Positions 42,379 through 54,488 of a DNA stretch of 64,000 nucleotides are shown one piece after another (positions within the stretch are counted from its first letter, which is position 1; each line of letters starts with the position of its first letter). Source of the stretch: Manihot esculenta (lineage: Eukaryota; Streptophyta; Magnoliopsida; Malpighiales; Euphorbiaceae); the NCBI RefSeq assembly GCF_001659605.2, contig NC_035174.2, forward strand, positions 23,944,027-24,008,026, in the 5' to 3' direction. Made by a program: the position numbers and the translations under genes. The notes below the pieces were generated by a model that searched no databases, was not told where the DNA came from, and saw nothing but the letters and a program-made list of their open reading frames with translations.

Positions 42379-44678
42379 ATGCTGTGAAGCAGATTCCCAG
42401 GTACGCGAAATTTTTGAAAGAACTATGTACCAACAGAAGGAAGCTGGCAGAGAGGGAAAAGGTAAGTGTAGGTGAAGTTGTGACAGCTGTCATTAAAAGA
42501 GAACTTCCAGCCAAGTGTAAGGACAAGGGCATGTTTGCAATCTCTTGTAAGATAGGAAATGTTGGGATTAGAAAGGCTATGTGTGATCTAGGTGCATCGA
42601 TAAATGTTATGCCCCTGTCCATTTACAATTCTCTGAATGCAGGTGCACTGAAGGAAACTAGAGTTGTAATTCAACTAGCTGACAGATTCGTGGTATACCC
42701 AAAAGGTGTGCTCGAAGATGTTCTAGTGCAAGTAGATGAGCTTGTCTTCCCAGCAGACTTTTACGTGATTGACACTAAGGAAGACCGCTGCAGCACATCT
42801 TCAGACATCCTTCTTGGACGTCCTTTCTTGAGCACTGCCAGAACCAAAATAGATGTGCACGATGGTACCTTGACCATGGAATTTGAAGGGGAAGTAATCA
42901 AATTTAATGTCTATGATGCAATGAAATTTCCCCACGATTTTTCCCCTGTTTATGGTTTAGACATGATTGATTGTTTGAGTCAACAGATTTTTAATGAGAA
43001 TCATGCTGATGTGCTAAACCGTGACTTTTGCAGGGAATCTGATCTGAAAAATGAAGAGCTAGAATTGACAGAAACCGTCTGCAGCATTCAAGAGCTGAGC
43101 TGCAAACCACTGCAGGAAGAACAGGTGGAAATCGCACCACTCCAGAAAGGACTGCAGGACCAATCGCAGAAGACCTTTCAGCTTCCGCAGAAAGGCATCC
43201 TTAGGCCGCCGAACTCCTCAATGCCTCAATCGGCGCCTCCTGAGCCACTTCCGCAACATCTTCCGCCTCCAGCTCCAGCGCAAATGGTTCATGAACAAAC
43301 AGAATCCCCTTCACAACAAATTCTGAAGTCTGAAGAGAGTGAGAATGACCTCTATGAGCAGGTCCACCACACCCAGGATGATGAACCATGGTACGCAGAT
43401 ATTGTAAACTACCTTGCTACAGGTAATCTACCTTCTGACATGCCCAAGCACACAAGAGACAAAATAAAGAATGATGCAAAGTACTATGTTTGGGATGAAC
43501 CATACTTGTGGAGACATTGTTCTGATCAGATGATAAGGAGATGCATTCCAGATCAAGAAATCGCTTCAGTACTCACATTCTGTCACTCATACAGTTGTGG
43601 TGGCCATTTCGGACCACGAAAAACAGCTCATAAAATACTTGAATGTGGATTCTTTTGGCCTACTCTTTTTCGAGATGCTAATCTATTTTGCAGGACATGT
43701 GGTAGATGCCAACAAACAGGAAATCTTGGCAACAAAAGCCAAATGCCACAAAACCCCATCATGGTTTGTGAGGTATTTGATGTATGGGGCATAGATTTCA
43801 TGGGCCCCTTCCCACCTTCTTTTGGATACACTTACATCATTCTTGCAGTGGACTATGTGTCCAAATGGGTGGAGGCCAAAGCAACTAAGACAGATGATGC
43901 AAGGGCAGTAGTTGATTTTGTAAAAACTAACATTTTTGCTAGGCATGGAGTTCCCAAGGCAATCATCAGTGACAGAGGCACCCACTTTTGCAACAAGGTC
44001 GTTGCAAATCTTCTCAAGAAGCACAATGTGGTGCACAGAACATCCACCGCATATCATCCGCAGACTAATGGACAAGCTGAAGTGTCCAACAGAGAGATCA
44101 AAGCCATTCTAGAAAAAACCGTGTCACCTAGCAGAAAAGATTGGAGTACAAAACTGGAAGACGCCTTGTGGGCATACAGAACAGCCTACAAAACACCCAT
44201 AGGTATGTCTCCTTATAGACTGGTCTATGGAAAAGCATGTCACCTTCCAGTTGAAATAGAGCACAAAGCCTACTGGGCTGTCAAGAATTGCAACATGGAT
44301 CTAAAAGAAGCTGGACACCATCGCAAGTTGCAACTGCAAGAGCTAGAAGAGATAAGAAGAGATGCATATGACACTTCGTGGGACTACAAAACCAAGATCA
44401 AGGCCTCCCATGACAACCGAATTTCAAGGAAGCACTTCGAGGTTGGTGATAAAGTCTTACTTTTTGATTCTCGTTTGAAACTGTTTCCAGGGAAGCTACG
44501 ATCTAGGTGGATTGGACCATTCATTGTTGAGTACACTTACCCTCATGGAGCAGTAGACATTCGCAGTATAGATACAGGAAAGCAGTTCAAGGTGAATGGC
44601 CATCGCCTGAAGCCTTACTACGAAGGATTCAAAGTACAACTAGTGGAAGAAATTCCACTAGATCGTCACTCACTCTGA
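42354..44678 (+). CDS. C protease-integrase polyprotein, no RT or RNase H
   Basis: 774 residues from the first ATG; homology in this frame starts at 42261, so the ATG is not necessarily the real start. Protease: DLGAS with Asp at residue 78, and DILLGR. A Gln/Pro linker has one RPPN (near 43200). Integrase: HHCC module, then Asp 481 (GIDFMG), Asp 540 (ISDRGTHF) and Glu 576 (GQAEVSNRE), with exact DD35E spacing, and the C-terminal [11 protein letters not shown] part. All catalytic residues are present with no stop. The LPD...FMDD...ADHLSR region of A2-A4 is completely absent; the linker goes from [13 protein letters not shown] to [13 protein letters not shown]. It would process Gag and integrate cDNA made by another element's enzyme. 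Confidence 0.95.
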   Translation: MQINIPLLDAVKQIPRYAKFLKELCTNRRKLAEREKVSVGEVVTAVIKRELPAKCKDKGMFAISCKIGNVGIRKAMCDLGASINVMPLSIYNSLNAGALKETRVVIQLADRFVVYPKGVLEDVLVQVDELVFPADFYVIDTKEDRCSTSSDILLGRPFLSTARTKIDVHDGTLTMEFEGEVIKFNVYDAMKFPHDFSPVYGLDMIDCLSQQIFNENHADVLNRDFCRESDLKNEELELTETVCSIQELSCKPLQEEQVEIAPLQKGLQDQSQKTFQLPQKGILRPPNSSMPQSAPPEPLPQHLPPPAPAQMVHEQTESPSQQILKSEESENDLYEQVHHTQDDEPWYADIVNYLATGNLPSDMPKHTRDKIKNDAKYYVWDEPYLWRHCSDQMIRRCIPDQEIASVLTFCHSYSCGGHFGPRKTAHKILECGFFWPTLFRDANLFCRTCGRCQQTGNLGNKSQMPQNPIMVCEVFDVWGIDFMGPFPPSFGYTYIILAVDYVSKWVEAKATKTDDARAVVDFVKTNIFARHGVPKAIISDRGTHFCNKVVANLLKKHNVVHRTSTAYHPQTNGQAEVSNREIKAILEKTVSPSRKDWSTKLEDALWAYRTAYKTPIGMSPYRLVYGKACHLPVEIEHKAYWAVKNCNMDLKEAGHHRKLQLQELEEIRRDAYDTSWDYKTKIKASHDNRISRKHFEVGDKVLLFDSRLKLFPGKLRSRWIGPFIVEYTYPHGAVDIRSIDTGKQFKVNGHRLKPYYEGFKVQLVEEIPLDRHSL

Positions 44679-45725
44679 ATAGGCTCATCGCACCATGCCA
44701 ACCACACCAAAGGGAAGTACTCAGTTTCTTTGATCTTTTATGTTTCTATTACATTGAGGACAATGTATGATTTAGGTGTGGGGGTACGGCATTTTAATTT
44801 TTGCATTTTAATTTTTGCTTTAGATTTTTGCGTCTTTGCTTTCAGTTTTTCAGTTTGCGTTTTTTTTGCTTTCAGTTATTCCTTTCAGTTTGCGTTTTGC
44901 TTTCAGTTTTTTAAAATTTTTCGTTTTTCTTGCTTTCAATAACACACACATCCACAATCTTCTTCTTGATTTGCTTTACTCGAACTGACAAACTATGTTG
45001 AATGAACTTTCTCTCCATGGCCCCATTGATGTGATGACTCTTTAAACCTAGGTTGAATCAATTGCAATAAGATGTATTCATGTTTGGGAATTGCTTTTGA
45101 ATTGAATCCTTGAGCTTGCCATGGTGAAAAACATACTGATGACCCTCAACTGATGAGAATAAATTGAAATTGTGTGAATGAACTTAATGTGACTTGTTAG
45201 CAATTGGTGTTGATTTGCCCAAATCATTGAGAAAAGAAATTCAGAAAAGGCCTAGACTTCATAAGCACAATGTGAAAACTGTTCCAATGGTCAACAGACT
45301 ATGAACAGAGCTAGTAGCCACTTGGACAGGTGACCAACTGAGTAACTGGGGGTGGGTATCACCAATATGTACCTTCACGTCAAAAGGTTGGTGACTTTTC
45401 CAAGCAAGTTTAAAGTGCAAAAAGGCTGAATTAAGTACTTCAAGGTAAGGGCAAGTCACTCTGAAAGCTAGATTAAGTCTTTGAATGAACAAGAACTAAT
45501 GCATGTATGATCTCTCTCTTGAGGAAAACCAATCCTAACCATGGTAAGTAAAGGGAAACAAGGAAAGAGGTAAGTAACCTTGATGCATACATTCTTTATT
45601 GCAATGATTCAAAATAGGGGTCTAGAGTAAGAGCTTAAGTAGACATAAAGGATCTAAGTGAAGAGAGTTTGTTCAACTGTGTTTGTTTGCTTGAGGACAA
45701 GCAAAGGGTTAGGTGTGGGGGTATT
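44679..45725 (+). other. C 3' untranslated region
   Basis: Homologous to the A1 and A2 region. ATTGAGGACAATG then TTTAGGTGTGGGGGTACGG near 44770-44790, a T-rich stretch, and a second AGGTGTGGGGGTATT abutting the 3' LTR (about 45711-45725), the likely polypurine tract. No env-like frame is seen. Confidence 0.82.
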
Positions 45726-47782
45726 TGACAGAGCGCATTTTAGGCCATATTATCATGATCTTAATGATGTTTATTTGCATAGTTTCTGCCTAATTTGGTT
45801 GTTTTGTTCATGTTCTACAGAAACTAGGTGTGAAAAGACATTCTGGAGAAAATGTGGTTAAAACTGCCAAAAAGTGCCAAATATGGAAAGTTCCAGAAAA
45901 GGAAAGTTTCATATATGGAAAGTGCCAAACAAGGAAAGAGTCAAAGAGCGCAGCCAGCAAACTGTCCGAAATTCGAACTGCAAAATCCTTCCTGCCTTGT
46001 TTAGAACGTGTGCCAAGAAAGGAAAGTCTTCAAATAAGGCAAGTTTTCAGAAAAGGAAAGTCTTCAAATGAGGAAAGTGCAGAGGCAAAAGCAAATAAGG
46101 AAAGCTCGGTCAGAGGATTATTTAAAATTCAAATCGCAGATATTTCTTTCCTTACTCAAAGATGTGCACATACTGCAGCAGTCATATCTTCCAATTTAGG
46201 CAGCGAGATCTCATGAAGGCACACTTGCCTCTTCTGCGTTCAACGTTTAAAATTCAAACGAAGGCTCCACCTAAAAAGGAAAGACTTGGCAGATCCACTT
46301 TCCCTTCTGCATTCAATGACTGCGCACCACTTGCCTCTTGCAACACAATCTGCGCGCCACTCCCTATTCAGGAAGGAGATCTCTATGCACTTGGCCTTCA
46401 TACAGTCCAGATTCATAATTCAATAGAGGATCCATCTAAATAGGAAGTTTGGACAGCAAATATTTCCTATACAGTGCTGTCCGCGCGCCTACCTCTTCTG
46501 CAAAGCCTGATCCGCGCGCCTCCTTCCCTTTCAGTGCCATCCGCGCGCATGCCTCTCTCCTGCAGAGCAAGCCACGACTTTTCTTCCTCTATTGGCATCC
46601 TTGGATCGCTCTTCCTTCCTTTTCAGACACAAGGTACGCTCCTTTCCTATTCTGAAAGCCATCTGCGCGCACCTGCCTTCTGAAGTGCATGCACTACGAT
46701 TCTTTCCTCTTCTGCAACAACTTGGGCAGCAAGTTGAGTTTGGGCAGCAACTTGGGCAGCCTCTACACTAATAAGGAAGACCTAGGCAGCATCAAAACTC
46801 TATAAAAAGGTACTCTCTTTGGCAGCCACGAATTTGGACACTTTCAGACTCATCTTCTCCTTCTCCATCCGGATCAAGCAAGGCCGCGCCTCCACCACCT
46901 TCGGCTTCTTCTTTTCTTCTTCTACCTTTCTTTATGGTTTTTGTTTCAGCCATGAGTGGCTGAAACCTTTCATTCTAGTTGAAGATCAAGTGAAGCTTTA
47001 GTTGTATTGTGGATTGAGAGACTTGGACATTCATTGTTTTACCTTTTGTTATTCAATATTCTTGTGATTTCATGCTTAAGGATATTATTGATTTGTTATT
47101 TAAGATCTCCATTGATTTTTGTTGCAAAGTGATATATTGTTGTTTTGAATGATTTTAAGTCCGTATTTGCTTGAATCGTTTGAACATAAGAACACTTGGT
47201 GCACAACCAAGGAAATTGCATGATCTAGTGTTGTCTCCATGCATGTGGGTGACTAGAATTGGTTCTCTCCATTACTTTATGCGATTGACTTTTGCAAAAG
47301 GCCTAAGGCTCAAAGACGTTCTTTGGCAATTGTTAATTAGTAATTGATTGGTGGACTTTCCCTAATTAATTTAATCTAAAAGAGAGACTATGGATGTGAG
47401 AAGCTTCTTCAATCTCCATAGCCAATTTATTGAATCAACAAAGGAACATTTAAGTCAATGATCAATCCCATCAACTAAAGTGGATCTAAATCTTCAACTA
47501 GAGCTTTTACCATCATTGTTTTACCCTCAATTTACTTTCTGCTTACTTTTTAATTACTCTTTTCATTAGCTTAATCAAATCAATCTCAATACCCCCATTT
47601 TTACTTTACATGCACTTGCACTTTCTTTTCTTTTCTGCTCTCTTTAATTTGGTCTATTCAAGGAAGGTAAACGAGTATCAATTCCCTGTGGATACGATCC
47701 TCTTACCACTGTCTGCAATTTTAATATTGTTGGTAGTTAAACAGGTTATTTATTTTGACCGGCTTCGACAACCGTTCTGTCA
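45726..47782 (+). repeat. C 3' LTR
   Basis: 2,057 bp, same length as the 5' LTR. Differences seen include GCATAGTTTC/GCACAGTTTC, GCCAGC/GCCAAC and CAGTGCCATCC/CAGTGCTATCC. Confidence 0.95.
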
Positions 47783-49541
47783 ACAGAGAATTGATTATCT
47801 ATTTATTTATCTCAATCAAGACCAATAAAACCAATTGAAAACACAATAGAAAGCAAGTGGTTGCAAATAGAACAAAAGTAAAGTGCAAGAAAAGTAAAAA
47901 TGGGGGTTTTGAGATTGATTTGATTAACAACTAATAAAAGTAATTAAAACAGCAAGTAATATAAAATAAGAGAGAAATCAATAAGAGAAAGGTCTAGTTG
48001 AAGATATGGATCCACTTTGGTTGTTTGGGTTGATTATTGAAACATGGTTACCTTGATTGATTCAATAGGTTGGTTATGAGGGTGGAAGACACTTCTCACC
48101 ACCATGTCTTTCCTTATGAACAAACGGATTAGGGAACGTCCTCTAACCAATTACTAATCAACAAATTGCCAAGGAACATCCTTGGGCCATAGGCATCAAA
48201 ATAATTACCAATTGCATGAAGAACAAGAAAGATTCAAACCCTAACTACTCAAACGCATGAGATGATGTTAGATCATGCAATTCCTTTGGTTTTTACACCA
48301 AGTGTTCTATGGACAGAATATTTCCAGCAATTACGGACTAACAAATATCGTAATCCAACAATCAATTAACTTTGCAATTAAGAGTCAAGTGGCCAATTTG
48401 ATCTAAACAACAAAGCAATCATAGAATCAAAGCACAATTGCATGAATATTGAATAAAATCAAAGACAAAAGTTTCTGTTCAGATCTCACAACCCTTTAAA
48501 CAACCTTAGTTTCAACCAATCCTCAACTAGAAAGAAGGTTTCAGCCACTCATGGCTGAACCAAACAGAAATTAAAAGAAAAGAAAGCAAAAGAAGAATAA
48601 CTAAAGTGGAGAGAGAGCCTTGGAGCCTTGCCGATTTTGGGAGAGTGAAAAACTTGTCTTCTTGTCTTCTTGAAGCCTTTAAATATGTCTTGAGAGGCTG
48701 CCTAGGGTTTCATGGAAGTCCAGGAGGCTTTTAGAGGCTGTCCAAAGTGTCCTTGGTGTTGCATGTGCCTTGTTTGTGCATGTATGAAGGCAAAAACGAG
48801 TTGCATGTGTTTGAAGGCAAGTGGGGGCACTTTGGTCATTTTACTTGCTGCCCAAGGTCTTCAAGATGTTGCCTAAAGAGTTAAGAGGCTGCCCATGCAC
48901 TAATAAGGAAGGGAGAGACTCCTTTTGAATTTTGAATGTGCATGGCACTAAGTAGGAAGCATGTGATCTTTGGATTTTCTTTCCTTAATAAGGGGGATCT
49001 TGAAATCCAATAATTGAATGTGAATATTGGAGATTTGGATCTCAAGATATTTCCCTTATTTGGCTCCTCAAATATGGCAACTTGGGATATGGCTTCTTGA
49101 ACAAGGAAAGAGTGCAATAGAGCGCATTTTTGGCTGCCTAAGTTGAGTTTCGGAGGCTGGATTTTCGTCTGTGTTCTGAAGGTTCGGCGGCCGAAGGTCG
49201 GGTTTCGGCGGCCAAAGGGGGTGGACTTTCGTCTCTGTCTGCATGGTTCGGCCGCCGAAGGTTGCTGCCGAAGGTGGTCCACTTTCGTCTCTGGAGTCCT
49301 CATTCGGCCGCCGAAGGTTGCTGCCGAAGGTGATCCACTTTTGGCTTCCGAAAGTTACCTCCGAAGGTTGCTTCTCTAATTTTGGCTCCTTTTGGCATTT
49401 TTAAGAGCATATTCTCCAAATTGTTTCTTCACACCTAATACTTGCAAAACATGATTAAAACCACAAAATTAGGTAGAATAGGTGCAAATAAACATCAATA
49501 AGAACATGAAAATATGGACTAAAATGTGCTCTATCATATCT

Positions 49542-49752
49542 CTTGATCTGGAATGCATCTTCTTATCATTTGATCAAAACAATGTTTCCACAAATATGGC
49601 TCATCCCAAATATAGTATTTTGCATCTTTCTTTGTTTTGTCTTTTGTATGCTTGGGCATTTCAGTAGGCAAGTTACCTGTGGCTAGGTAGTTTACTATGT
49701 TTGCATACCATTTCTCATCAGTTTGGGCCTAGAAGATCTGTTCATAGAGGCC
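49542..49752 (-). pseudogene. A0 integrase N-terminal fragment
   Basis: Minus-strand start of the integrase whose core is at 10126-10567. It reads YEQIF-stop-AQTDE followed by [15 protein letters not shown] and the KYYIWDEPYLWKHC stretch. The sequence before WYANIVNYL is the linker found only in integrase-type A1 and C, not an RNase H end, so A0 belongs to the same type. A4 inserted at 49752/49753. Confidence 0.85.
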
Positions 49753-51523
49753 TGACAGTGCGGTTGCCGAAGCCGGTCAAAAATAACCTTCTTGGTTATC
49801 AACAATTTACAACTGCAGATAGTGGTGATGGATCGAATCCACAGAGAATTGATTACTTATTTATTTATCTTAATCAAGACCAAGAGAATTAATTGAAAAC
49901 ACAATTGAAAGCAAGCAATTGAAAGCTAAATGAAAGTAAAGTGCAGTAAAAGTAAAAAGGGGGGTTTTGAGATGATTTGACTAACAACTATTGAAAGCAA
50001 TTAAAACAGTAAGTAATCAAAACAAAATAAGAAATCAATATGAGAAAAGTCTAGTTGAAGATATGGATCCACTTTGGTTGTTTGGGTTGATCATTGAAAC
50101 ATGGTTATCTTGATTGATTCAATAGGTTGGTTATGGGAGTGGAAGACGCTTCTCACCACCATGTCTTTCCTTATGAACAAACTGATTAGAGAACGTCCTC
50201 TAACCAATTACTAATCAACAAATTGCCAAGGAACGTCCTTGGGCCATAGGCATCAAAACAATTGCCAATTGCATGAAGAACAAGAAAGATCCAAACCCTA
50301 GCTACTCAAACGCATGAGATGTTGCTAGATCATACAATTTCTTAGGTTTTTACACCAAGTGTTCTATGGACAGAATATTTCCAGCAATTACGGACTAACA
50401 AATATCCTAATTCAACAATTAATTAACTATGCAATCAAGAATCAAGTGGTCAATTTGATCAAAACAACAAAGCAATCTTGGAATCAAAGCACAATTGCAT
50501 GAATATTGAATAAACCAAAATCAAACACTTTATGTTCAAATCTCACAACCTTTTAAACAACCTTATTTTCAACCAAACTTCAACTAGAAAGAAGGGTTTC
50601 AGCCACTCATGGTTGAACCAAAACAGAAAATAAAAGAAAAGAAGAAGAAGATGAAGAACTAAGGGAAGAAGAGCCTTGGACGATTTCTTGGAGAAGTGGT
50701 GGAACCAAATCTGCCTTTCTTGTCTTCTTGAAGCCTTTAAATAGATCTTGAGAGGCTCCTTAGGGTTTGGTGGCAGTCCATGAGTCTTTTAGAGGCTGTC
50801 CAATGTGCCCTTGGTCCCATATGTGCCTTCTTTGTGCATGGGTGAAGGCAAAAACGAGATGCATGTGATGGGGGGCAAGTGGGGGCTCTTTGGTCTTTTT
50901 AATTGCTACCCAAGGTCTTCAAGATGTTGCCTAAAGAGTTAAGAGGCTGCTCATGTACTAATAAGGAAGGTGGAGCCTCCTTTTGAATTTTGAATGTGCA
51001 TGATACTAAGTGGGAAACATGTAATCTTTGGATTTGGCTTCCTTAATAAACTTGATCTTGAAATCCAATATTTGAATGTGAATCTTGAAGATTTGGATCT
51101 CAAAATACTTCCCTTGTTTGGCTCCTCAAATATGGCAACTTGGGATATAGCTTCTTGAATAAGGAAAGTGTGCATTGGGAGGCATTTTCGGTTGCCTAAA
51201 ATGAGTTTCGGAGGCTGGACTTTCGGCTCTGGACGCAGGGTTCGACGGCCGAAGGTGCCGCCGAAGGTGGTCGACTTTTGTCTCTGGAGTCCTCTTTCGG
51301 CCGCCGAAAGTGCTGCCGAAGGTGACTGGTTTTTGGCTTCCGAAAGTGCTTCCGTAGGTTGCTGAATTTGGGTACTTTTTGGCCTTTTTAAGAGCATTTT
51401 CTCCAATTTGTTTCTTCACACCTAATATTTGCAAAACATGATTAAAACCACAAAATTAGGTAGAATAGGTGCAAATAAACATCAATAAGATCATGAAAAT
51501 ATGGACTAAAATATGCTCTATCA
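49753..51523 (-). repeat. A4 3' LTR
   Basis: About 1,771 bp, reading TGACAGTGCGGTTGCCG on the plus strand at the left and ATGCTCTATCA at the right. The inner end CCGCACTGTCA is shared with A1, whereas A2 and A3 have CCGCTCCTGTCA. Confidence 0.88.
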
Positions 51524-51662
51524 AATACCCCCACACTTAAGCTTTTGCTTGTCCTCAAGCAAACAAACATAGTCAAGTAAGCTTTCCTTGCTCTAGATCC
51601 TTATTTCCACTTAAGCTCTTACTCAAGACACTTATTTTGAAGCATTGCAGTGAAGAATATAT

Positions 51663-53501
51663 TGACAGGAGCGGTTGTCGAAGCCGGTCAAAAATAACCT
51701 TCTTTGGTTACCTACAATTAACAACTGCAGACAGTGGTGAAGGATCGTATCCACAGAGAATTGATTACTTATTTGTTAACTCAATCAAGACCAAGAGAAC
51801 TAAGTTAAAGCACAAGTGAAAGCAAGTGATTGTAACTAGAGCAAAAGTAAAGTGCAAGGAAAGTAAAAAGGGGGGTTTTGGGATGATTTGATTAACAACT
51901 AATAAAAGCAATTAAAACAGTAAGTAATCTAAAATAAGAGTGAAATCAATAAGAGAAAGGTCTAGTTGAAGATATGGATCCACTTTGGTTGTTTGGGTTG
52001 ATCATTGAAACATGGTTACCTTGATTGATTCAATAGGTTGGTTACGGGGGTGGAAGACGCTTCTCACCACCATGTCTTTCCTTATGAACAAACTGATTAG
52101 GGAACGTCCTCTAACCAATTACTAATCAAAAAATTGCCAAGGAACATCCTTGGGCCATAGGCATCAAAACAATTGCCAATTGCATGAAGAACAAGAAAGA
52201 TCCAAACCCTAACTACTCAAACGCATGAGATGATGTTAGATCATGCAATTTCTTGGGTTTTTACACCAAGTGTTCAATGGACAGAATATTTCCAGCAATT
52301 ACAGACTAACAAATATCCTAATCCAACAATCAATTGACTTTGCAATCAAGAATCAAGTGGCCAATTTGATCAAAACAACAAAGCAATCTTAAAATTAAGC
52401 ATCAATTGCATGAATATTGAATAAAATCAAAGACAAAAGTTTCTGTTTAGATCTCACAACCTTTTAAACAACCTTAGTTTCAACCAAACTTCAACTAGAA
52501 ATAAGGTTTCAGCCACTCATGGCTGAACCAAACAGAAAATAAAAGAAAAGAAAGCAAAAGATGAAGAATAAGGTGGGAGAGAGGCCTTGGAGAGGCTGCC
52601 GATTTTCTTGAGAAGAGGTGGAACCAAATCTGTCTTCTTGTCTTTTTGAAGCCTTTAAATTGGTCTTAGGAGGCTGCCTAGGGTTTCATGAAAGTCCAGG
52701 AGGCTTTTAGAGGCTGTCCAAAGTGTCCTTGGTGTTGCATGTGCCTTGTTTGTGCATGTATGAAGGCAAAAACGAGTTGCATGTGTTTGAAGGCAAGTGG
52801 GGGCACTTTGGTCTTTTTACTTGCTGCCCAAGGTCTTCAAGATGTTGCCTAAATAGTTAAGAGGCTGCCCATGCACTATTAAGGAAGGGGGAGACTCCTT
52901 TTGAATTTTGAATGTGCATGGCACTAAGTAGGAAGCATGTGATCTTGGGATTTTCTTTCCTTAATAAGGGGGATCTTGAAATCCAATAATTGAATGTGAA
53001 TATTTGAAGATTTGGATCTCAAGATATTTCCCTTATTTGGCTCCTCAAATATGGCAACTTGGGATATGACTTCTTGAACAAAGAAGGAGTGCAATAGAGC
53101 GCATTTTCGGCTGCCTAAGTTGAGTTTCAGAGGCTGGAGTTTTGGAGGTTCGGCGGCCGAAGGTTGGGATTCGGGGGCCGAAGGTAGTGGACTTTCGTCT
53201 CTGTCTGCATGGTTCGGCCGCCGAAGGTTGCAGCTGATGGTGGTCCACTTTCGTCTCTGGAGTCCTCTTTCGGCCGCCGAAGGTTGCCGCCGAAGGTGAC
53301 TGAGTTTTGGCTTCCGAAGGTTGCCTCCGAAGGTTGCTTCTCTAGTTTTGGCTTCTTTTGGCATTTTTAAGAGCATTTTCTCCGAATTATTTCTTCACAC
53401 CTAATACTTGCAAAACATGATTAAAACCACAAAATTAGGTAGAATAGAGAAAATAAACATCAATAAGATCATGAAAATATGGGCTAAAATATGCTCTATC
53501 A
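51663..53501 (-). repeat. A3 3' LTR
   Basis: 1,839 bp. It contains the near-palindrome cluster at 53107-53335, here with more intact TTCGGCGGCCGAA and TTCGGCCGCCGAA than in the 5' LTR. Confidence 0.9.
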
Positions 53502-54488
53502 AATACCCCCACACTTAAGCTTTTGCTTGTCCTCAAGCAAATAAACATAGTCAAATAAGCTTTCTTCCTCTAGATCCTTATTACCACTTAAGCTCATACT
53601 CTAGACACCCGTTTTGAAGCATTGGAGTGAAGGATATATGCATGAAGATTACTTACCTCTTTTCCTTGTTTCCCTTTGCTTACCATGGCTAGGATTTGTT
53701 TTCCTCAAGAGAGACATGCACATTAATTTTTTAAGACTTTTTCCAGCTTTTGGATTGACTTGCCCTTACCTTGAAGTACTTTATTCAGGCTTTTGCACTT
53801 TAGATCTTGCTTGAAAAGGTCACCAACCTATTTTTGATTTGGAGGTTTATATTTTTCAGTTGGTCACCTATCCAAGTGGCTACTAGAATTTGTGCTTTTG
53901 AGGTCTTTGCCTTTGCTGAATTTTCTTTCTCTCAATGATTTGGGCAAATCAACACCAATTGCTAAAGCAAGTCATGTTAAGTTCATTCACACAATTTCAA
54001 TTTTTCTCAATCAATTGAGGGTCATCAATATATTTTTCACCATGGCAAACTCAAAGATTCAATTCAAAAGGCAATTCTCAAACATGAATACAACTCACTG
54101 CAAGTGATTCAACATAAGTTTAAAGAGTTTTCACATCAATGGGGTCATGGAAAGAAAAACTTATTCAACTTAGTTCATCAGTTTGAGTAGAGCAAAACAA
54201 AAAGAAGAAGAAGGTTGTGGTTGTGTGTGTTTTATTGAAAGCATAAACAAATTAAAATTTAACTGTGGCAAATTAACTAAAAAGGACTTAAAAAGAAAAA
54301 ATTTTTGCATCTGAAAGCATGAGAAAACATGAGAAGAATAGAAGAAGAGAAGAAGAAGGAAGAATGAAGAAGAGATATGCACCCCCACACTTAAATCATG
54401 CATTGTCCTCAATGTGAAAGAGAAGAGAAGAAAGAGAACAAAAGAAACTGAGTACTTCCCTGGGGTGAGGTGTGCATGGCATGATCCT
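53502..54488 (-). other. A3 3' untranslated region
   Basis: Same layout as in A1 and A2: the AAGTGTGGGGGT motif abuts the LTR at about 53502-53516 and is repeated near 54381-54393 (minus strand). Confidence 0.8.

Larger units (their letters stand above)
38560..47782 (+). mobile_element. Athila-like element C, integrase type, complete and young, without RT
   Basis: 9,223-bp plus-strand element with 2,057-bp LTRs at both ends and TSD ACAGA (38555-38559, 47783-47787). Inside are a perfect tRNA-Asp-type primer site, an intact gag frame, an intact protease-integrase frame, and a 3' untranslated region with duplicated purine motif. Reverse transcriptase and RNase H are missing at the same place as in A1. 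About eight LTR differences are visible by eye. Its LTR is related to that of A1-A4 only weakly, mainly in the first 70 bases, so it is a separate subfamily with the same pol architecture. Confidence 0.95.
10568..49536 (-). mobile_element. Athila-like element A2, RT type, split by four first-order insertions
   Basis: Minus-strand element bounded by TSD TATCT (10563-10567 and 49537-49541). Minus-strand order: 5' LTR (49536 to 38466), tRNA-Asp-type primer site, gag, protease, reverse transcriptase, RNase H, 3' untranslated region, 3' LTR (23480 to 10568). Integrase is absent: RNase H ends in HSA-stop and the 3' untranslated region follows directly. The insertions are a Tekay-like solo LTR and element B1 in the 3' LTR, the D/B2 composite in RNase H, and element C in the 5' LTR. 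Without them A2 would be about 9 kb. Confidence 0.9.
38466..49536 (-). repeat. A2 5' LTR, split by element C
   Basis: Pieces 38466-38559 and 47788-49536, about 1,843 bp joined. It reads TGACAGGAGCGG on the plus strand at the left and GTGCTCTATCA at the right. Element C sits 94 bases in, with TSD ACAGA. Confidence 0.88.
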
